32,200 bases of DNA from Chloroflexota bacterium (lineage in GTDB: Bacteria > Chloroflexota > Dehalococcoidia > Bin125). Below the pieces are notes generated by a model that did no database searches, had not been told where the DNA came from, and saw nothing but the letters and a program-made list of their open reading frames with translations. The stretch is taken from the NCBI GenBank assembly GCA_026707335.1, contig JAPOXB010000076.1, positions 1-32,200 on the forward strand. The letters are read 5' to 3'. Made by a program: the position numbers and the translations under genes. Positions 1 through 9,073 of the stretch are shown in pieces (the first letter of the stretch is position 1; each line of letters starts with the position of its first letter).

Positions 1-665
1 GCGTCGATGCCCAGCGGCACGAGCGCCGCCACGGCCGCCCCGATCTCGGAGCCGACCAGCATCTGGCCGGTCGTTTCGATGGTCACGGAGACGAGGATCG
101 GGACTTCGCGGCCGGCCTCGGCGCAGGCGTCCTGCGCGCCGAGAATCGCGGCCTTGCCCTGCAGCAGGTCGTAGACGGTCTCGACCAGCAGCGCGTCGGC
201 GCCGCCGTCGAGCAGGCCGCGGGCCTGCTCCCGGTAGGCGGCGCTGAGGCTGTCGAAGTCGATCTGCCCCAGGCTGGGCAGCTTGGTGCCCGGCCCCATC
301 GACCCCACGACCCAGCGCGGACGGCCGTCCCCGGCGCTGCGCTCGTCGGCCGCCTCGCGCGCCAGGCTCGCGGCGGCGGCGTTGATCTCGTGGGCGCGGT
401 CGGCCAAGTCGTACTCCGCCAGCGTGATCGCCGAGGCGCCGAAGCTGTTGGTGAGCACCGCGTCGACGCCCGCATCGAGGTTGAGCCGGTGCAGCCGCCG
501 CACGACGTCGGGGTTGCACAGGTTGAGGTACTCGTTGCAGCCGTCGAGCCCGCCGAAGTCGTCGGGCGTCAGGCGGAAGCCCTGCAGGCCGGTGCCGGTG
601 GCGCTGTCGAAGATGACGACGCGCTCTCGCGCGGTGTCGAGCAAGGAGGGGCGTGGGGCCGACAC
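1..665 (-). CDS. Homocysteine S-methyltransferase domain protein (MetH-type), partial
   Basis: This is the N-terminal 221 residues of a protein that runs off the left edge. The family transfers a methyl group to homocysteine to make methionine. The sequence opens with the family signature: FDSATGTGLQ, then GLDGCNEYLNL, CNPDVVRRLH, LTNSFGAS and GSMGPGTKLPSLGQ, all in MetH-like order. The zinc-binding cysteines of this family lie further C-terminal, outside the window. I chose GTG at 665 because GGAGAGGG lies about 6 bases upstream; a TTG at 644 is an in-frame alternative without a better ribosome site. It diverges from metF-ahcY-metK, which fits a methionine cycle role. Whether it is full cobalamin-dependent MetH or a short single-domain enzyme cannot be seen. 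The family call is solid; the full architecture is unknown. Confidence 0.88.
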   Translation of the reverse strand, partial: MSAPRPSLLDTARERVVIFDSATGTGLQGFRLTPDDFGGLDGCNEYLNLCNPDVVRRLHRLNLDAGVDAVLTNSFGASAITLAEYDLADRAHEINAAAASLAREAADERSAGDGRPRWVVGSMGPGTKLPSLGQIDFDSLSAAYREQARGLLDGGADALLVETVYDLLQGKAAILGAQDACAEAGREVPILVSVTIETTGQMLVGSEIGAAVAALVPLGID

Positions 666-776
666 TGGAATCCCTCTCCGGAACGATCCCGCCCGCCGCG
701 CCGGGTCGCCGGGTCCGCCCGTCGGCGCGCGTCCCGGCGGCGGCGACAGACGGCGATCGAGGCGGTGTTATGTGGC

Positions 777-782
777 AGTGTA
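777..782 (-). promoter_or_regulatory. Possible -10 (TACACT) for the methyltransferase gene
   Basis: On the minus strand TACACT (782 to 777) is a 4-of-6 match to a -10 box, in the only A/T-richer patch of the 186-base divergent spacer 666-851. It would give a leader of about 100 bases. I looked for a SAM riboswitch in that leader on both strands and saw none of its conserved core. This is weak evidence. Confidence 0.2.
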
Positions 783-837
783 CGGAGCCGGCGGCGCCCC
801 TCCCCACCCGGGTAGTCCCGCTCGCCGCATCTCCGGG

Positions 838-843
838 TAGCAT
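838..843 (+). promoter_or_regulatory. Possible -10 element (TAGCAT) of metF operon
   Basis: TAGCAT ends 8 bases before the metF ATG at 852. There is no clear -35 at the right distance and no good Shine-Dalgarno sequence before the ATG. If the box is used, transcription would start at or within a base or two of the start codon, giving a leaderless mRNA. Similar boxes recur elsewhere in this window. Confidence 0.35.
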
Positions 844-851
844 CGCGGGCG

Positions 852-1787
852 ATGACGACGGATGAACCGCGCGCCACGGGCCCCGACTATCGGCTGCGCT
901 CCATGCTGGAGCGGGGCGAGTGGGTGCTCTCCGCCGAGGTCGACCCGCCGCGCGGCCTCAGCGCCGAGGCGGGGCTGCGGGCCGCCGCCGCCCTGCGCGA
1001 GGCGGGCGCCGACTGCGTGGACGTGGGCGACAGCCCCATGGCCACGGTGCGGATGAGCGCCATCGCCTTCGCGGCGCGCGTGCAGCAGGAGACCGGGATG
1101 GAGGCCGTCCTGCACTTCGCCTCCCGCGACCGCAACCTGATGGCGCTGCAGTCCGACCTGATGGGGGCGCACATGCTGGGCCTGCGCTCGGCGATCGCGC
1201 TGTCGGGCGATCCGCCGTCGCTGGGCCAGTACGTTGGCGCCTCGGCCGTCTGGGACGTGAAGGCCGAGGGCCTGATCGAGCTGATCGCCACGCTGAACGC
1301 GGGGCGGGACACGGCCGGCAACGAGATCGGCGGGCGCACGGCGTTCACGATCGCCGCCGCGGCCAACCCCAACAACCCCGACCAGGAGGCCGAGATGGCG
1401 CGGCTGCGGCAGAAGGCCGAGGCCGGCTGCGACGTCTTCTTCACGCAGCCCACGTTCGACTTCCCCGCCGTGGAGCGCTTCGCCGAGCGGGCGGCCGGCG
1501 TGGGACGTCCCATCGTGCTGGGCGTGATGGTGCTGGCCAGCGCCCGCAACGCGCGCTTCATGGCCGAGAACGTGCCCGGCATCGCCGTCTCCAACGCGAT
1601 CGTCGAACGGCTGGAGGCGGCCGGCGACGGCGCCGCCGAGGCCGCCGTCGATCTCGCGCAGGAGTTCGTCGAGCAGGTGCGGCCGCTCTGCGCGGGCGTC
1701 TACCTCATCCCCACGCTCGGCCGTCTGGCCGGCACGATCGAGGTCGTGCGCCGCCTGCGGGCGCAGAGCCCGGGAGGAACCCCATGA
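852..1787 (+). CDS. metF: 5,10-methylenetetrahydrofolate reductase
   Basis: FAD-dependent reduction of methylene-THF to 5-methyl-THF, the methyl donor for methionine synthesis; cytoplasmic TIM barrel. At 311 residues it matches the usual bacterial length. The catalytic-Glu region is SAEVDPPRG (Glu near residue 29), followed by DVGDSPMATVRM, LSGDPPSLGQYVGA, AANPNNPDQE, FFTQPTFD and ending with GVYLIPTLGR. The SGDPP...GASAVWDV segment resembles the reductase half of Bacillus YitJ, which is fused to a homocysteine methyltransferase; here the methyltransferase is instead a separate divergent gene. The ATG at 852 lacks a strong ribosome site and may be leaderless. The stop overlaps the ahcY start (ATGA), so the two are probably translationally coupled. 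Confidence 0.93.
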   Translation: MTTDEPRATGPDYRLRSMLERGEWVLSAEVDPPRGLSAEAGLRAAAALREAGADCVDVGDSPMATVRMSAIAFAARVQQETGMEAVLHFASRDRNLMALQSDLMGAHMLGLRSAIALSGDPPSLGQYVGASAVWDVKAEGLIELIATLNAGRDTAGNEIGGRTAFTIAAAANPNNPDQEAEMARLRQKAEAGCDVFFTQPTFDFPAVERFAERAAGVGRPIVLGVMVLASARNARFMAENVPGIAVSNAIVERLEAAGDGAAEAAVDLAQEFVEQVRPLCAGVYLIPTLGRLAGTIEVVRRLRAQSPGGTP

Positions 1788-3049
1788 CCGTCTCGGACAT
1801 CGCCGACCCCGCGCTGGCCGCCGCCGGCGAACTGCGCCTCGATTGGGCCTCCCGAGAGATGCCCACCCTGCGCGCGATCCGCGAGCGATTCGCCGCCGAA
1901 CGGCCGCTGGACGGCGTGCGCTGCAGCGCCTGCCTGCACGTCACGGCGGAGACCGCGAACCTGGCGCTGACGCTCCAGGCGGGCGGGGCCGACGTGCGGC
2001 TCTGCGCCAGCAACCCGCTCTCGACGCAGGACGATATCGCTGCGGCGCTGGTCGAGCGGCACGGCATCCCCGTCTTCGCGATCCGCGGCGAGGACGATGC
2101 CACGTACTACCGGCACATCGACGCGGCCGTCGAGCACGGGCCGCGGATCACGATGGACGACGGCGCCGACCTGGTGGCGCGGCTGCACACGACCCGCCGC
2201 GACCTGCTGCCCGGCGTGACGGGCGGCACGGAGGAGACGACCACCGGCGTCATCCGCCTGCGCGCCCTGGCCGAGCGCGGCGAGCTGGCCTACCCGATCA
2301 TCGCCGTCAACGACGCCGAGACGAAGCACTTCTTCGACAACCGCTACGGGACGGGTCAGAGCACGCTCGACGGCGTGCTCCGCGCGACCAACTTGCTGCT
2401 GGCGGGCAAGGTGCTGGTCGTCGCGGGGTACGGCTGGTGCGGCAAGGGCGTCGCGATGCGGGCGCGCGGCATGGGCTCGCGTGTCGTGGTGACGGAGGTG
2501 CAGGCGACGCGCGCGCTGGAGGCCGTGATGGACGGCTTCGAGGTGCTGCCGATGGCGGACGCGGCCGCGATCGGCGACCTGTTCATCACGGCCACGGGCG
2601 ACCTGCACGTGATCGACGCCCAGCACTTCGCGGCCATGAAGGACGGCGCCGTCGTGGCGAACAGCGGCCACTTCAACGTGGAGATCAACATCGAGGCGCT
2701 GGCCGAGATGGCGGGCGAGGGCTCGCCGCGCGCCGTGCGCCCGTTCGTCGACGAGTACCGCCTGCCCGGCGATCGGCGCGTGCACCTGCTGGCCGAGGGC
2801 CGCCTGGTCAACCTGTCCGCCGCCGAGGGCCACCCGCCCAGCGTGATGGACATGAGCTTCGCCAATCAGGCGCTGGCGGCGGAGTACCTCGTGCAGTCGC
2901 CGCCACGGGGAGCGCCGGCGGTCATCGACGTGCCGCCCGCGCTCGACCAGCAGGTCGCGCGCATCAAGCTCGACGCGATGGGCGTCGCCATCGACACGCT
3001 GACCGCGGAGCAGGAAGAGTACCTCCACTCCTGGGAGATGGGAACCTAG
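1784..3049 (+). CDS. ahcY: Adenosylhomocysteinase (S-adenosyl-L-homocysteine hydrolase)
   Basis: NAD-dependent reversible hydrolysis of S-adenosylhomocysteine to adenosine and homocysteine, removing the inhibitory product of SAM-dependent methylations. 421 residues. Substrate-site motifs are present: CLHVTAETANL (about 50-60), MDDGADL (124-130), GGTEETTTG (148-155) and NDAETKHFFDNRYGTGQS (176-193, containing the active-site Lys and Asp). The NAD fold has GYGWCGKG (215-222). It ends in YLHSWEMGT and lacks the longer Lys/Tyr-rich C-terminal tail of many eukaryotic and proteobacterial enzymes, so it is the short archaeal/thermophile-like form. The start at 1784 has GGGAGGAAC just upstream and overlaps the metF stop. 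metK follows after two bases. Confidence 0.96.
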   Translation: MTVSDIADPALAAAGELRLDWASREMPTLRAIRERFAAERPLDGVRCSACLHVTAETANLALTLQAGGADVRLCASNPLSTQDDIAAALVERHGIPVFAIRGEDDATYYRHIDAAVEHGPRITMDDGADLVARLHTTRRDLLPGVTGGTEETTTGVIRLRALAERGELAYPIIAVNDAETKHFFDNRYGTGQSTLDGVLRATNLLLAGKVLVVAGYGWCGKGVAMRARGMGSRVVVTEVQATRALEAVMDGFEVLPMADAAAIGDLFITATGDLHVIDAQHFAAMKDGAVVANSGHFNVEINIEALAEMAGEGSPRAVRPFVDEYRLPGDRRVHLLAEGRLVNLSAAEGHPPSVMDMSFANQALAAEYLVQSPPRGAPAVIDVPPALDQQVARIKLDAMGVAIDTLTAEQEEYLHSWEMGT

Positions 3050-3051
3050 CC

Positions 3052-4286
<1,235 letters not shown>

Positions 4287-4287
<1 letters not shown>

Positions 4288-4313
4288 GCCGCGGGCGCGG
4301 TCAGGGCGCGGCC
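4287..4313. terminator. GC-rich inverted repeat spanning the metK / dehydrogenase convergent stops
   Basis: A perfect 7-bp stem GGCCGCG (4287-4293) / CGCGGCC (4307-4313) with a 13-base loop spans the 13-base gap, from the last base of the metK stop to beyond the stop of the converging dehydrogenase gene. There is no T-run on either strand, so it is not a classic intrinsic terminator. It could slow polymerase from both sides or be chance in such GC-rich DNA. Confidence 0.3.
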
Positions 4314-5521
4314 GCCCGCTCCCGCTCGACCGCCGCCTGCCAGCGGTCGGCCAGGTCGGCCGAGCGGACCGTCTCCAGGACGTAGTCGCCGAACTCGCGC
4401 GACGTCGCGCCGGTGGCGCGGCCGGTCATCTGAATGCGCTTCTCGTACTGGCTGCAGAGGTCCATCGCCATGTCGAGCTTCTGGCCCAGGTCGGGGAAGC
4501 CGATGTGGCTGAGCAGCATCGCCGAGGCGCGGATCATCGACGAGGGGTCGGCGTACTGCGCGCGGCCCTCGCGGACCATGCGCGGGGCGGAGCCGTGGAT
4601 CGCCTCGAACATCGCGTAGCGCGTGCCGATGTTGGCGCTGCCGGCCGTGCCGACGCCGCCCTGAAACTCGGCCGCCTCGTCGGTCAGGATGTCGCCGTAG
4701 AGGTTGGGCAGCACCAGCACCTGGAAGCTCGTGCGCCGCTTCGGGTCGACGAGCTTGGCGGTCATGATGTCGATGTACCAGCCCTCCCAGCGGATGTCGG
4801 GGAAGTCCCGCGCGACCAGCCGGGCGGCGTCGAGGAAGGCGCCGTCAGTCGTCTTGACGACGTTGGCCTTCGTCACGACCGTGACGGACTCCTTGCCGTT
4901 CGCGCGGGCGTATTCGAAGGCCATGCGGATGATGCGCTCGGCGCCCGGGTCCGAGATGAGCCGGAAGTCCATGTTGATGTCGCCCAGCGAGAGGCCCTGG
5001 CTGCCCAGCGCGTACATGTCCTCCGTGTTCTCGCGGAAGAACATCCAGTCGATGCCCAGGCGCGGCACGCGCACCGGGCGCACGTTGGCGAACAGGTCGA
5101 GCTCCTTGCGCATGGCGACGTTGGCGCTCTCGATGTTGGGCCATTCGTCGCCCTGCTCCGGGGTGGTGGTGGGGCCCTTGAGCGTGACGTGGTAGTCGCG
5201 GATCTCGGCCAGCACGTCGTCGGGGATGGCCTTCTGCTGCGCGGCGCGGTTCTCGATCGTCAGCCCGTCGATCGTGCCGAACTCGACCTTGCCCGACGCC
5301 ACCTGGGCGGCCAGCAACTCCTCGAGCAAGCGCTGCGCCTCGGCGGCGATCGCGGGGCCGATGCCGTCGCCGCCGATGATGCCGATCTTGATCGTGTCGA
5401 GGGCGGCGAAGTCGGTCGGGGGCGGGGCCTCGCGGATCCCGGCCACGCGGGCCGCCTGCTGCTCCAGCAGCGTCCCGAACCGCTCCTGAGCCTCCGCGAT
5501 GCTGCCGACTTCCGCCACCAT
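4301..5521 (-). CDS. Isocitrate/isopropylmalate dehydrogenase family protein, probably isocitrate dehydrogenase
   Basis: NAD(P)-linked oxidative decarboxylase of the beta-hydroxyacid family, most likely converting isocitrate to 2-oxoglutarate in the TCA cycle. 406 residues. Motifs: IGIIGGDGIGPAI (about 46-58), LKGPTTTPE, NVRPVRVPR, FFRENTEDMYALG (substrate phosphate/carboxylate loop), VTKANVVKTTDG, and LPNLYGDILTDEAAEFQGG followed by GTAGSANIG. The last two read more like isocitrate than isopropylmalate dehydrogenase. It carries about 44 residues of extra N-terminal sequence before the first strand. ATG at 5521 is supported by AAAGGGGGG six bases upstream. KorAB, encoded in this window, would use its product. 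Substrate and cofactor preference cannot be fixed from sequence alone. Confidence 0.82.
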   Translation of the reverse strand: MVAEVGSIAEAQERFGTLLEQQAARVAGIREAPPPTDFAALDTIKIGIIGGDGIGPAIAAEAQRLLEELLAAQVASGKVEFGTIDGLTIENRAAQQKAIPDDVLAEIRDYHVTLKGPTTTPEQGDEWPNIESANVAMRKELDLFANVRPVRVPRLGIDWMFFRENTEDMYALGSQGLSLGDINMDFRLISDPGAERIIRMAFEYARANGKESVTVVTKANVVKTTDGAFLDAARLVARDFPDIRWEGWYIDIMTAKLVDPKRRTSFQVLVLPNLYGDILTDEAAEFQGGVGTAGSANIGTRYAMFEAIHGSAPRMVREGRAQYADPSSMIRASAMLLSHIGFPDLGQKLDMAMDLCSQYEKRIQMTGRATGATSREFGDYVLETVRSADLADRWQAAVERERAAAP

Positions 5522-5654
5522 GGCGCCCCCCTTTGCTGTCGGTACGGCCGGCGCCGGTGGAAACCAGCGCGCGCGCCGCGGCGGGCGTCGATTCGGCGAA
5601 CTCCCCCAAGAGCGCCGTCGCCCGGCCCATCGGAGTGTGCTGCAAGAGCGGGCG

Positions 5655-5670
5655 CGGCGCAATCGCGCCG
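5655..5670. terminator. Hairpin after the M3 peptidase gene
   Basis: CGGCGC-AATC-GCGCCG is a perfect 6-bp stem with a tetraloop, starting 15 bases past the M3 peptidase stop on the minus strand. No T-run follows. It lies in the 164-base gap before the dehydrogenase gene (5522-5685), where I see no gene and no convincing promoter. It may be a weak terminator or mRNA 3'-end stabiliser. Confidence 0.3.
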
Positions 5671-5685
5671 GCCTCACTCGCATGC

Positions 5686-7683
5686 TCAGGAGGGAGCCTC
5701 GGGATCGAGCCCCAGATCGCGCAGGAACGCCGCCGGCGACGGCTCGCGGCCCAGGAAGTCGCGCACCAGCGCGTCGCCGTCGCGGGTGCCCCCGGGCTCC
5801 AGGATGCCCCGCCGGTAGGCGCGGCCCACCTCCGGCGCGGGCAGCCCCGCCTCGGCGAAGCGGGTGAACATGTCGTCGCCGGAAACCTTCGACCAGAGGT
5901 AGCCGTAGTAGCCGGCGTCGTAGCCGAAGAGGTGCCCGAAGCCGGCCTGGAAGTGCGTCTCCTCGGGGAAGGGGAAGCCGGTGATGGGGTGCAACTCCCG
6001 CGCCACGGCGTCGGTGTCCAGGGCCGCCCCGTCGCCGGCGGCGCGGGGACCGTGGTAGGCCATGTCGAGCCGCGAGAAGTAGATCTGCCGTAGCGTCGCG
6101 ATGCCGCTGCCGGCGTTCTTGGCCGCGACCATGCGCCGCACGAGCGCCTCCGGGATCGGGTCGCCCGTGCGGTGATGGCGGGTGAAGCCGCGCAGCACCT
6201 CGGGCTGCCAGCACCAGTGCTCCAGCATCTGCGACGGCGCCTCGACGAAGTCCCGCTCGACGCTGGTGCCCGAGAAGCGCAGGTAGCGGGCGCGGGTCAG
6301 CGTCTGGTGCAGGATGTGGCCGAACTCGTGGAAGAGCGTGACGACCTCGGAGTGCTGCAGCAGCGACGGCGCCGCCGGCGTGGGCTTGGTGAAGTTGGCG
6401 ACGATGGCGCTCACGGGGCGCTGGTAGCCCTCGCCGCCGGGCGCCGCCCGGCCGCCCTGCAGGGTGAACGCGGCCGCGTGGCCGAACTCGCCGGGGCGGG
6501 GATGCAGGTCCATGTAGAAGTGCCCCACGACCTCGCCGCTCGCCTGGTCTTCGATGTCGAAGAAGCGCACGTCGGGGTGCCACGCGCCGGCCTGGGGATG
6601 CGGCAGGAAGCGCACGCCGGTCAGCCCCTCGTAGACGGCGAAGAGTCCCTCCAGCACCGCGTCGAGGGGGAAGTACTCCGCCACCTCGAAGGCGTCGACG
6701 TCGTACTGTTCGCGGCGCAGCCGCTGCGTCAGGTAGCGCCAGTCCCAGATGTCGCATTCGCCGCCGTTGAGCGCGCGCAGGGCGGCCAGGTCCGACTCGG
6801 CCTTGGGGCGCACGCGCGCCTCGAGGTCGGTCAGGAAGTCCAGCACGAAGCCCGGCGAGCGGGCCACCCGGACCTCCGTGCGGTAGTCGGCCCACGAGGG
6901 GTAGTCGAGGATCGACGCGATCTCCGCGCGCAGTCCGATCGCCTCCTCCAGGATCGGCACGTTCGCCTCGGCGGCCTTGTTGTGGTTCTTGCGGAAGAGT
7001 TCCTCGCGCAGGGCGCCGTCGTGGGCGTTCTCCAGGAAGGGGATCAGGTCGGGGTAGTCCAGCGAGACGCGGTAGCGGGCCTCGCCCTCTCCGGGCTCCG
7101 TGCTCAGCCCGTCGATGTAGGCGTCCGGCAGCCCGTCCAGCCGGGCGCGCGAGACGACGATCGCGTCCTCGTACTCGTCGATGTTGCGGCGGAAGGCGAT
7201 CCCCAGCCGCACCAGGCGCTCCTTGAGGTCCTGCAGGCGGCTCCGCTCGGGCTTCCCCAGCCGCATGCCGTTGCGGCGGAAGTCACGCAACTCGAAGTCG
7301 AGGAAGCGGGCCGCCTCCGGTGCCATCGCCCGGTCCTGCGACGCCCCGTCGAGCGCGCGCAGGGCCGTGTCGAGTTCCTCGCGGAAGCCGAGGCCGGTCG
7401 CGAAGGTGTCGAGCTTCTCCTCGCCCGCGTGGGCGGCCTCGCGCAGGGCGGCGTCGGCGGCGACCTGCGAGAGGAAGCCGTAGCGCCCGCCCGCCTGCGT
7501 CAGCAGGTCGCTGATCTCGTCGAGCGGGTGCAGCGTGTTCTCGACGCCGCGGCCGGCGTCGGGCACGGCGGCGATCTCCCCGACCAGCGCTTCCGCGCGG
7601 GCGATGGCGGAGTCGACCCCGGCCTCGACATCGCCGGCGCTGACCGACGCGTAGTCGAAGGGGACGGCGTGTTCGGGGTCCAT
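5686..7683 (-). CDS. M3 family zinc oligopeptidase (thimet oligopeptidase-like)
   Basis: Cytoplasmic metallopeptidase that trims short peptides. 665 residues, the normal length for the thimet oligopeptidase/neurolysin branch. The zinc motif HEFGH is at 452-456 and the third ligand Glu at about 481 in GTSVERDFVEAPSQMLE, the same 29-residue spacing as in thimet oligopeptidase. The C-terminal part has HFQAGFGHLFGYDAGYYGYLW, containing the family's substrate-binding His and Tyr cluster. No signal peptide. ATG at 7683 has GAGAGAGGAA about 5 bases upstream. It shares a divergent spacer with rmuC. A role with aminopeptidase N in peptide turnover is plausible. Its sequence is closer to the eukaryote-like M3 enzymes than to PepF; this is a by-eye impression. 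Confidence 0.93.
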   Translation of the reverse strand: MDPEHAVPFDYASVSAGDVEAGVDSAIARAEALVGEIAAVPDAGRGVENTLHPLDEISDLLTQAGGRYGFLSQVAADAALREAAHAGEEKLDTFATGLGFREELDTALRALDGASQDRAMAPEAARFLDFELRDFRRNGMRLGKPERSRLQDLKERLVRLGIAFRRNIDEYEDAIVVSRARLDGLPDAYIDGLSTEPGEGEARYRVSLDYPDLIPFLENAHDGALREELFRKNHNKAAEANVPILEEAIGLRAEIASILDYPSWADYRTEVRVARSPGFVLDFLTDLEARVRPKAESDLAALRALNGGECDIWDWRYLTQRLRREQYDVDAFEVAEYFPLDAVLEGLFAVYEGLTGVRFLPHPQAGAWHPDVRFFDIEDQASGEVVGHFYMDLHPRPGEFGHAAAFTLQGGRAAPGGEGYQRPVSAIVANFTKPTPAAPSLLQHSEVVTLFHEFGHILHQTLTRARYLRFSGTSVERDFVEAPSQMLEHWCWQPEVLRGFTRHHRTGDPIPEALVRRMVAAKNAGSGIATLRQIYFSRLDMAYHGPRAAGDGAALDTDAVARELHPITGFPFPEETHFQAGFGHLFGYDAGYYGYLWSKVSGDDMFTRFAEAGLPAPEVGRAYRRGILEPGGTRDGDALVRDFLGREPSPAAFLRDLGLDPEAPS

Positions 7684-7837
7684 CGCGTTCCTCTCTCGCG
7701 TGCGCCGGGCGTGGGCGTCCAGCGGGCAGGTTAACAGCGGAGTCCCCGTCGCTGTGCCCACGGGCCGCGCGCGTGCGACCATGGGGGCGCCGCGCCGGGG
7801 AGTCGCGCCGCGCGGCGCAGGACGGGAGGCTGCCGGC
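7684..7837. promoter_or_regulatory. Divergent spacer between M3 peptidase and rmuC
   Basis: This 154-base spacer must hold promoters for both genes. The only A/T-richer spot is AGGTTAACAG near 7728-7737. On the minus strand it offers TAACCT (7733 to 7728) as a -10 about 45 bases before the peptidase start. No clear promoter for rmuC can be picked. Nothing else is evident. Confidence 0.25.
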
Positions 7838-9031
7838 ATGGAGATCGCGGTGGGGGTCCTCGTGGCGCTGGTGGTCGTGCTGGCGGCGGGGCTGCTGATG
7901 CAGCGCCGCGCCGCGGCCCGGCGCGACGAGGCGCAGTCGGCCGCGGCCGCCGACCTGCTGGCGACGCTGCGGCCGGAGCTGGCCTCGTTGCAGCAGCAGG
8001 CGCTGCAGCAGAACAACGAGCAGTTCATGGCCCTGGCCAAGACGCAGCTGGGCGCCGAAACGGCCCGAGGCGAGGAGCAGTTGCGCGCGCGCGGCGAGGC
8101 CATCGAGAAGGGCCTGACCCGCGTCGGCGAGACGCTCGACTCGATGAAGAAGTTCGTGCAGGAGGTGGACTCGAAGCGGGCCGAGAGCATCACGCAACTG
8201 ACGGCGCTGACCGAGGCCGGCCAGCGCACGATGCAGAACCTGGGGGCCGAGACCGCCCGCCTGCAACGGACCTTGAGCGGCGGTCAGACGCGGGGCCAGT
8301 GGGGCGAGCGGATGGCGGAGGACGTGCTGCGCGTGGCGGGGATGCTGGAGGGACTCAACTACCGCAAGAACCGCCAACTCGAAGGCGGAAGCGGCCGGCC
8401 CGACTACACGTTCCTGCTGCCGCAGGATCGAGTGCTGCACATGGACGTGAAGTTCCCGCTGGCCGGCTACCTGCGGTACCTGGAGGCCGGTAGCGAGGCG
8501 GACCGGGAGACGGCGACGAGTGACTTCCTGCGCGACGTCCGCCAGCGCGTCCGCGAGGTGACCACGCGCGACTACATCGATCCCACGGCGGGCACGCTCG
8601 ACTACGTGCTGGTCTTCATCCCCAACGAGCAGGTGTACGGCTTCATCCACCAGCACGACGCGACGATCGCGGACTCGGCGCTGGAGAAGCGGGTGGTGCT
8701 GTGCTCGCCGCTGACGCTGTTCGCGGTGCTGGCGGTGATCCGGCAGTCGGTGGAATCGGTCCGGCTGGAGGAGCACGCGCACGAGATCCTGGCGGCGCTC
8801 GATGCGTTCCAGCGCGAGTGGGGCAAGTACCAGGACGCGGTCGAGACGGTCGGCCGGCGGATCACGTCGGCCCAGAACGCCTACGGCGACCTCAGCGGCA
8901 CGCGCACGCGCCAACTGGAGCGCCAACTCGATAAGGTGAAGCAGCTGCGCGAGCAGACCGGCATCGACGCGGGCGCGGGGCTGGAGAGCGGAGACGCTCC
9001 GGAGGAACTTCCGGCTCGCGTCGATCCGTAG
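7838..9031 (+). CDS. rmuC: DNA recombination protein RmuC
   Basis: Membrane-anchored protein with a PD-(D/E)XK-like nuclease domain, linked in E. coli to limiting inversions at short inverted repeats. 397 residues. An N-terminal hydrophobic segment (about 4-22, VGVLVALVVVLAAGLLM) is followed by Arg residues and a long coiled-coil region (about 30-145). The RmuC domain has GQTRGQWGERMAEDVLR, GSGRPDYTFLLP, LHMDVKFPLAGYLRYLEA and DYVLVFIPNEQVYGFI. I chose the ATG at 7838 (GGGAGG 7 bases upstream) over a start at 7700, because the membrane helix then lies at the N-terminus as usual. The C-terminus is low in conservation. The amidase follows after 42 bases. Confidence 0.93.
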   Translation: MEIAVGVLVALVVVLAAGLLMQRRAAARRDEAQSAAAADLLATLRPELASLQQQALQQNNEQFMALAKTQLGAETARGEEQLRARGEAIEKGLTRVGETLDSMKKFVQEVDSKRAESITQLTALTEAGQRTMQNLGAETARLQRTLSGGQTRGQWGERMAEDVLRVAGMLEGLNYRKNRQLEGGSGRPDYTFLLPQDRVLHMDVKFPLAGYLRYLEAGSEADRETATSDFLRDVRQRVREVTTRDYIDPTAGTLDYVLVFIPNEQVYGFIHQHDATIADSALEKRVVLCSPLTLFAVLAVIRQSVESVRLEEHAHEILAALDAFQREWGKYQDAVETVGRRITSAQNAYGDLSGTRTRQLERQLDKVKQLREQTGIDAGAGLESGDAPEELPARVDP

Positions 9032-9035
9032 CGGC

Positions 9036-9058
9036 TATCCTCCGAGGGACGCTATCAG
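9036..9058 (+). promoter_or_regulatory. Two possible -10 elements before the amidase gene
   Basis: GCTATCCT (-10-like TATCCT, 9036-9041) and GCTATCAG (TATCAG, 9053-9058) lie just after the rmuC stop. The first would give a leader of about 26 bases that includes a GGAAGAG ribosome site for the GTG at 9074. No -35 is recognisable. Confidence 0.3.
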
Positions 9059-9073
9059 GAAGAGTGGACCCCA

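Noticed and set aside
666..765. Possible SAM riboswitch in the leader of the methyltransferase gene
   Set aside because: The context is right, but none of the conserved SAM-I/II core sequence or paired elements could be read on either strand; the leader is simply GC-rich.
1843..3048. Long open frames opposite or shifted against ahcY, metK, korB and pepN
   Set aside because: They are Arg/Gly/Ala/Pro-rich shadow translations typical of very GC-rich DNA and match no family; the recognised proteins occupy the other frame.
7700..7837. Longer start for RmuC
   Set aside because: It would place 46 Arg/Gly/Ala-rich residues before the membrane helix; the ATG at 7838 has a good ribosome site and the expected N-terminal anchor.
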